DNA of 10,587 nucleotides from assembly GCA_023250585.1 (NCBI GenBank), contig JAHFAK010000045.1, positions 5,949 to 16,535 on the forward strand. Direction: 5' to 3'. A program made the translations under genes and the position numbers. The stretch's first letter is position 1. Each line of letters begins with the position of its first letter. Source of the DNA: Deltaproteobacteria bacterium. Its GTDB lineage: Bacteria; Bdellovibrionota_F; JAHFAK01. Below, in pieces: positions 6,798 through 10,587 of this stretch. The notes below the pieces were generated by a model that did no database searches, was not told the origin of the DNA, and saw only the letters and a list, made by a program, of their open reading frames with translations.

Positions 6798-7838
6798 ATG
6801 AAAATTGGTATATTAACTGGTGGGGGTGATTGTCCCGGACTCAACGCGGTTATCCGAGCCGTGGTTCGACGTTCATTACGATATGGTCATAATGTGACAG
6901 GGATTATGCAAGGTTGGAAAGGACTTCTCGAAAAAAAAACCCGCGATTTAGCAATTAACAATGTCTCAGGCATCTTACACGTTGGAGGTACTATTCTAGG
7001 TACTTCCCGGACAAATCCTTATAAAGCAAAAGAAACTGAAAATGAACTCAAGCGTAATTTCAAAGAACTCTCACTCGATGCTCTCGTTGCTGTCGGCGGG
7101 GAGGATACGTTAGGTGTTGCGAATAAACTCTTTAAAGATGGTTTTCCTGTTGTAGGTGTTCCCAAAACAATCGATAATGATTTAAATGGAACTGATTTTA
7201 CGTTCGGCTTTGATACAGCAATTACAATTGCAACAGAAGCAATTGATCGCTTGCATACAACTGCTGAATCTCATAATCGTGTTATTGTCTGCGAAGTCAT
7301 GGGACGCCATGCAGGCTGGATTGCAACATATGCAGGTATTGCAGGAGGCGCGGATTATATTCTCATCCCTGAAAAAGAAACAAATATTCATGATCTCTGT
7401 AATGCTATCCAAGAACGATCATTACGCGGTAAAACCTTTAGTATTATTGTGGTTGCCGAAGGAGCAAAAATTTTTGATCCGGAAGAAAAAAAAGATACAG
7501 AAATATATGCAAAAACAGAGCAAGATGAATTTGGTCATGCAATCCTTGGTGGCATAGGAAATCTCCTCGGTCAAAAGATAGAAAAAATTACGGGTCATGA
7601 AACTCGTGTAAGTGTGCTTGGCCATATTCAACGCGGTGGTTCACCTACACCGCATGATCGTGTTCTGGCTACACGATTCGGAGTTCGTGCCATCGATCTT
7701 GTTAACCAAAAAAACTTTGGGAAAATGGTAGCGCTTCAAGGTAATGAAATTGTTGATGTCTCCCTCTCTGAAGCTGTAAAAGAGCTTAAAACAGTAGATA
7801 TGCGGCTATATGAAATAGCAAAGGTATTTTTTGGATGA
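6798..7838 (+). CDS. pfp: Phosphofructokinase with pyrophosphate-type active site (PPi-PFK)
   Basis: This enzyme phosphorylates fructose 6-phosphate to the 1,6-bisphosphate in glycolysis. It has 346 residues, a normal length for the group III ('mixed') PFKA family. Motifs are GGGDCPGLNA (8-17), GGEDT (100-104), PKTIDND (122-128, catalytic Asp126), MGRHAGW (168-174), PEKE, and LGHIQRGGSPTPHDR. The phosphoryl-donor determinants are Asp103, where ATP-dependent enzymes have Gly (E. coli Gly104, GGDGS), and Lys123, where E. coli has Gly124. Asp plus Lys at these sites is the known signature of PPi-dependent enzymes such as that of Amycolatopsis methanolica. I therefore predict diphosphate--fructose-6-phosphate 1-phosphotransferase, a reversible and ATP-sparing enzyme, although automatic annotation would likely say ATP-dependent. 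The start ATG has a strong AGGAGG five bases upstream. A 41-bp perfect inverted repeat begins 13 bp after the stop. Confidence 0.93.
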   Translation: MKIGILTGGGDCPGLNAVIRAVVRRSLRYGHNVTGIMQGWKGLLEKKTRDLAINNVSGILHVGGTILGTSRTNPYKAKETENELKRNFKELSLDALVAVGGEDTLGVANKLFKDGFPVVGVPKTIDNDLNGTDFTFGFDTAITIATEAIDRLHTTAESHNRVIVCEVMGRHAGWIATYAGIAGGADYILIPEKETNIHDLCNAIQERSLRGKTFSIIVVAEGAKIFDPEEKKDTEIYAKTEQDEFGHAILGGIGNLLGQKIEKITGHETRVSVLGHIQRGGSPTPHDRVLATRFGVRAIDLVNQKNFGKMVALQGNEIVDVSLSEAVKELKTVDMRLYEIAKVFFG

Positions 7839-7851
7839 AAGAAAAGATACC

Positions 7852-7961
7852 GGGAGAGTGGGTATGTGTTTTAAAAAAGTATATTTAAATTTGCTTCCTC
7901 TTATAAAACTTCACTGAGCAAAATTTAAATATACTTTTTTAAAACACATACCCACTCTCCC
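7852..7961. repeat. Long perfect inverted repeat (41-bp arms, 28-bp loop)
   Basis: Arms 7852-7892 and 7921-7961 are exact reverse complements over 41 bp. The outer part is G-rich (GGGAGAGTGGGTATGTG on the left arm) and the inner part is AT-rich, including TTTTAAAAAA. The loop is 7893-7920. The hairpin starts 13 bp after the PFK stop and ends 22 bp before the NUDIX-NadC start, between two genes on the same strand. It is not followed by a T-run, so it is not a textbook intrinsic terminator. No target-site duplication is evident at its edges. Confidence 0.95.
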
Positions 7962-7983
7962 TTAACAAACCCAGGTACGAACT

Positions 7984-9201
7984 ATGAATAACAGAGTTAC
8001 TCCATTTTTAACGGTTGATATAATTATTAATCTCGAAAACAAAGGCATTATTCTCATTAAGCGAAAAAATCCTCCGTATGGCTGGGCGTTGCCGGGTGGT
8101 TTTGTTGATGTGGGTGAATCAGTTGAACATGCCGCAATTCGTGAAGCAAAAGAAGAAACTAATTTAGATATTTGTAATCTCAAACAATTTCATGTCTATT
8201 CAGATCCTTCACGAGATCCACGAATGCATACCGTTGCAACTGTTTTTACTGCCAATGCTATAGGGACTCCAAGAGCTGGTGATGATGCACAAGAATTCAT
8301 GATCAGCGATTTGTATAATCTTCCAAAACTTGCTTTTGACCATGATATCATCGTGACTGATTATAAAAATCAATTCGCGCCACAAACATTAGCACATGAT
8401 CTCATCAGCATTGCAGAAAAAGAAGATTTTCCTTTTGGTGATTGTACTTCAGAAATTATTTTTGATGATAAGCACACCTCTAAGGCACAAATACTTGTTA
8501 AGGAAGACTGTATTATATCAGGGTTACAGGTCATTGAACAGATTGTCAAAAGACACCATAAAAACATCTCCTGCGACTTTCATTATAAAAACGGAGATCG
8601 AGTGAATAAGGGAAAGAATATTGCCACTATCACCGGTACAACAAAACTTCTTCTGACATACGAACGACTCATGTTGAATTTTCTCCAGCGTCTTTCCGGT
8701 ATTGCGACGTATACTCGTCAATTTACGGAAAAGATGGGAAATCATATTGAAATTCTTGATACGCGAAAAACAACTCCAGGATTACGATATCTTGAAAAAG
8801 AAGCCGTTGTACATGGGGGCGGGAAAAACCATCGTATGAATCTTTCCGATATGATCATGATTAAAGATACGCATATTCGTGCCGTAGGTTCGATTACCGA
8901 AGCGTTACGAAAAATTCGAAATGCTCACTTACATAAAAAAGTTGAAGTCGAAGTACGAACCATCGAAGAGGTATATGAAACGCTCTCAAATCCACCCGAT
9001 ATTATAATGTTAGATAACATGTCTTATGCTGACATGCAAAAAGCAATTCAGTTAATTAATAAAAAAAGCAAAATTGAGCTATCTGGAGGAGTATCATTGG
9101 ATTCAATCAATGAATATAAAAATTTAGATATAGATTACTGTTCAGTGGGCTCGCTTACTCATTCAGCTCGTGCTATCGATATATCAATGAAAATAGAATA
9201 A
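7984..9201 (+). CDS. nadC: Fusion: NUDIX hydrolase (ADP-ribose pyrophosphatase-like) + quinolinate phosphoribosyltransferase NadC
   Basis: A 405-residue two-domain protein. Residues 1-133 are a NUDIX domain with a box at 39-61 (G-x5-E45-x7-R53-E-A-K-E-E-T-N-L; the usual Gly before the last residue is Asn). The [21 protein letters not shown] and AGDDAQE stretches resemble archaeal/bacterial ADP-ribose pyrophosphatases. Residues 135-405 are a full-length NadC, which makes nicotinate mononucleotide, PPi and CO2 from quinolinate and PRPP. It shows [27 protein letters not shown] (259-268), GGGKNHR (278-284), KDTHI (294-298, usually KDNHI), [11 protein letters not shown] (367-369) and SVGSLTHS. A weak AGGT (7973-7976) precedes the ATG. 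No nadA or nadB is nearby, so the quinolinate source is unseen. The fusion could couple NAD-breakdown products to NAD synthesis or clean up nucleotides (inference). Confidence 0.93.
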   Translation: MNNRVTPFLTVDIIINLENKGIILIKRKNPPYGWALPGGFVDVGESVEHAAIREAKEETNLDICNLKQFHVYSDPSRDPRMHTVATVFTANAIGTPRAGDDAQEFMISDLYNLPKLAFDHDIIVTDYKNQFAPQTLAHDLISIAEKEDFPFGDCTSEIIFDDKHTSKAQILVKEDCIISGLQVIEQIVKRHHKNISCDFHYKNGDRVNKGKNIATITGTTKLLLTYERLMLNFLQRLSGIATYTRQFTEKMGNHIEILDTRKTTPGLRYLEKEAVVHGGGKNHRMNLSDMIMIKDTHIRAVGSITEALRKIRNAHLHKKVEVEVRTIEEVYETLSNPPDIIMLDNMSYADMQKAIQLINKKSKIELSGGVSLDSINEYKNLDIDYCSVGSLTHSARAIDISMKIE

Positions 9202-9207
9202 GTACTT

Positions 9208-9326
9208 TAAGAGCGAGGTGCCTATCTTCTTTTTTATTATATATCGAGCGCGCTTTCCTGTTCTTAAAATTATTATGGAAGCGACGTCGATATATAATAA
9301 AAAAGAAGATAGGCACCTCGCTCTTA
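9208..9326. repeat. Long perfect inverted repeat (40-bp arms, 39-bp loop) between convergent nadC and folA
   Basis: Arms 9208-9247 and 9287-9326 are exact reverse complements over 40 bp (left arm begins TAAGAGCGAGGTGCCTATC, then a T-rich and AT-rich inner part). Inside the loop, CGCTTTCC (9251-9258) can pair with GGAAGCG (9277-9283) across a small internal loop, extending the stem. The left arm begins 6 bp after the nadC stop, and the outermost three bases of the right arm are the folA stop codon. The position fits a shared 3'-end structure for two converging transcripts, but no T-run follows either arm. Confidence 0.95.
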
Positions 9327-9833
9327 CCTATGTTTATTGTATGTCCTAAAAGAAAAAGAAACTTCTCTATGGTTTTTTGTATCAATACTCTTGAGATCTT
9401 CTTCGTAAGCAAGTTCCCACTCGGAAAAATTAATGGGAGGGAAAAAAGTATCTCCTGAATACGTGCCATGAATTGCCGTTAATTCAAGTGTGGCAGCTTT
9501 CTCTAATGCAATTTGAAATAGTGAAACTCCACCAATAATAAAAACTTTTGGATATTTTTTCTCATGCGCATACGCTATTGCATTGTCAAAATCAGTAAAG
9601 ACGGTAACATCGTGAGGTTTATAATTTTTAGTATGCGATAAAACAATATTTTCTCTCCCCGGTAATGGTTTAACTAACAGCGAATCATAGGTTTTGCGCC
9701 CCATAATGCAGGGATATCCGAGAGTAAGTTTTTTAAAATGTGCAAGATCTTCTTTAATATGCCATGGCAAGGTATTATTCTTACCAATGACATTATGAGC
9801 TGCAATTGCTGCTATAATTATAATTTCTGTCAT
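9324..9833 (-). CDS. folA: Dihydrofolate reductase
   Basis: NADPH-dependent reduction of dihydrofolate to tetrahydrofolate, which recycles the dihydrofolate made by thymidylate synthase. The 169 residues are a normal length. Visible are IIAAIAAHNVIGKNNTLPWHIKEDLAHFKK with catalytic Asp29 (E. coli Asp27), IMGRKTYDSL and LPGRENIVLS (cofactor site), VFIIGGVSLF (GG cofactor loop), and THGTYSGDTFFPP-like IHGTYSGDTFFPP. The ATG at 9833-9831 overlaps the thyA stop by 4 bp (ATGA), so the two are translationally coupled in a thyA-folA operon. The SD is weak (GAAG region inside thyA). The stop codon is the outer end of the perfect inverted repeat at 9208-9326. Confidence 0.96.
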   Translation of the reverse strand: MTEIIIIAAIAAHNVIGKNNTLPWHIKEDLAHFKKLTLGYPCIMGRKTYDSLLVKPLPGRENIVLSHTKNYKPHDVTVFTDFDNAIAYAHEKKYPKVFIIGGVSLFQIALEKAATLELTAIHGTYSGDTFFPPINFSEWELAYEEDLKSIDTKNHREVSFSFRTYNKHR

Positions 9834-10587
9834 ATGGCAACTTCAAATTCTATGCGAGGATGGGGATTGTATTCTTCTATTGTTGAATCAGTATACTGCC
9901 AATTAAAAATTGAACTGAATTGCGCGGTAATTATTTTTGGTAACTGTCGTGGTTCTCTTTTCATTTGTTCTTTTAAACCATCTATATGATTTACATACAC
10001 ATGAGTATCAGCTAAAAAGCCGACAAGACGCCCTTCTTCTAAATGAGCCTCTTTGGCAAGTAAATGCAACAGTAGTCCATAACTGGTAATATTGAATGGT
10101 AAACCTAACGCAACATCAACAGAACGCTGGTTCCATAAAAGATTGAGTTTATTTTCAGCAACGAGTACTTGAAAAGCATAATGACACGGTGGAAGCGCCA
10201 TTCGATGTAGATCTTGAGGATTCCAACTCGAAACAATCATACGGCGACTCATGGGGTCTTTCTTGAGACTGTCGACTAGGATTTTCAATTGATCAATTCC
10301 GTGAGTTGCAGGCCTTTCATTATACGAAGCATATGCTGCACCAAAATTACGCCACTGAAATCCATAAATAGGACCCAACTCACGTTCCGCTTTCATTTTC
10401 CTTTTTGCTGTTTCATCGTGGCTATAGGTAACAACATCAGGCGAACACCATTCATCCCAAATATGATTATCTCGGGTTTTGAGCACTCTTTGTCCGTATT
10501 ACCCTTAATAAAAAACTCGAGCTCTGAAGCAACAAGACGAAAAGGAACTCTCTTAGTGGTAAGTAAGGGAAAGCCTGCTGCCATATC
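9830..10587 (-). CDS. thyA: Thymidylate synthase, 5' end beyond window, with an apparent single-base frameshift
   Basis: Makes dTMP from dUMP and methylene-tetrahydrofolate. From the right edge to about 10492 one frame encodes [17 protein letters not shown] and FFIKGNTDK. From 10486 down to 9830 a different frame encodes [46 protein letters not shown] with the catalytic Cys, [26 protein letters not shown] and a normal C-terminus. Adding one base in the A-run at 10489-10491 would join them as [19 protein letters not shown], which is what the family has there. So the gene reads as one ThyA with a 1-base deletion. All catalytic motifs are intact on either side, so a sequencing or assembly error is at least as likely as a real pseudogene. 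The downstream piece could start at GTG 10486 but would lack the N-terminal phosphate-binding Arg. Confidence 0.92.

Noticed and set aside
7930-7935. TATACT in the right arm of the 7852-7961 repeat as a nadC promoter -10
   Set aside because: No acceptable -35 at 16-18 bp upstream, and the sequence is dictated by arm symmetry, so I cannot support it.
7839-7983. The 7852-7961 inverted repeat as an insertion sequence or MITE
   Set aside because: No transposase sequence, no target-site duplication visible at either edge, and the loop is only 28 bp; not excluded, but unsupported.
9810-9818. TGCTATAAT on the plus strand inside folA, a possible antisense promoter toward thyA
   Set aside because: No matching -35, and the bases are explained by the AIIAAI-type codons of the DHFR N-terminus; kept only as a note.
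10393-10584. Separate 63-residue minus-strand protein starting [11 protein letters not shown]
   Set aside because: It is the N-terminal part of thyA (its Met is internal) running out of frame after the single-base frameshift, not a gene of its own.

Overview
The window is AT-rich, densely packed bacterial DNA holding mostly core metabolism. Two exported proteins point to a diderm (Gram-negative) cell. One is a small secreted DUF3015 protein. The other is a DUF4105 protein whose last third looks like a beta-barrel and ends in Phe. From memory, the DUF3015/DUF4105 pair and the 'CATCTG...CAGATG' type of gene-end hairpin occur in Deltaproteobacteria-like and Bdellovibrio-like lineages. Several enzymes (OMP decarboxylase, PPi-type PFK, NUDIX-NadC fusion) are unusual forms, so an uncultivated lineage is plausible. 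I cannot fix the taxonomy from this sequence alone.

Layout, left to right. (1) Minus strand, 1-2119: a cystathionine beta-synthase-like gene overlaps by 4 bp a cystathionine gamma-lyase/synthase gene that runs off the left edge. Together they form a reverse transsulfuration operon (homocysteine to cystathionine to cysteine). (2) Plus strand: a divergent pyrF-like gene (2146-2859) shares a very compact promoter region with that operon. A DUF3015 gene (2935-3420) with its own strong promoter follows, and 5 bp later a TTG-started DUF4105/beta-barrel gene (3426-5354). (3) Minus strand: an NAD-dependent epimerase/3-beta-HSD-like SDR (5506-6588), convergent with the DUF4105 gene and separated from it by a large imperfect hairpin. 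(4) Plus strand: a phosphofructokinase with pyrophosphate-type active-site residues (6798-7838), then a NUDIX-NadC fusion (7984-9201). A perfect 41-bp inverted repeat lies between them. (5) Minus strand: thyA (partial at the right edge, apparently frameshifted) overlaps folA by 4 bp. folA is convergent with nadC across a perfect 40-bp inverted repeat.

The most striking non-coding feature is that three consecutive gene ends carry very long hairpins of 110-126 bp, unrelated in most of their sequence. Two have arms of 40-41 bp without a single mismatch. A fourth palindromic element, an REP/BIME-like pair, sits between the divergent epimerase and PFK genes. Each of its arms forms its own small hairpin, and one base pair is changed in a compensated way between the two arms.

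Functionally the window covers sulfur amino-acid interconversion, pyrimidine/thymidylate and folate metabolism (pyrF, thyA, folA), glycolysis with PPi economy, and NAD synthesis from quinolinate. No tRNA, rRNA, CRISPR array, integrase or intact transposon was seen, and no stretch over 300 bp lacks a gene.
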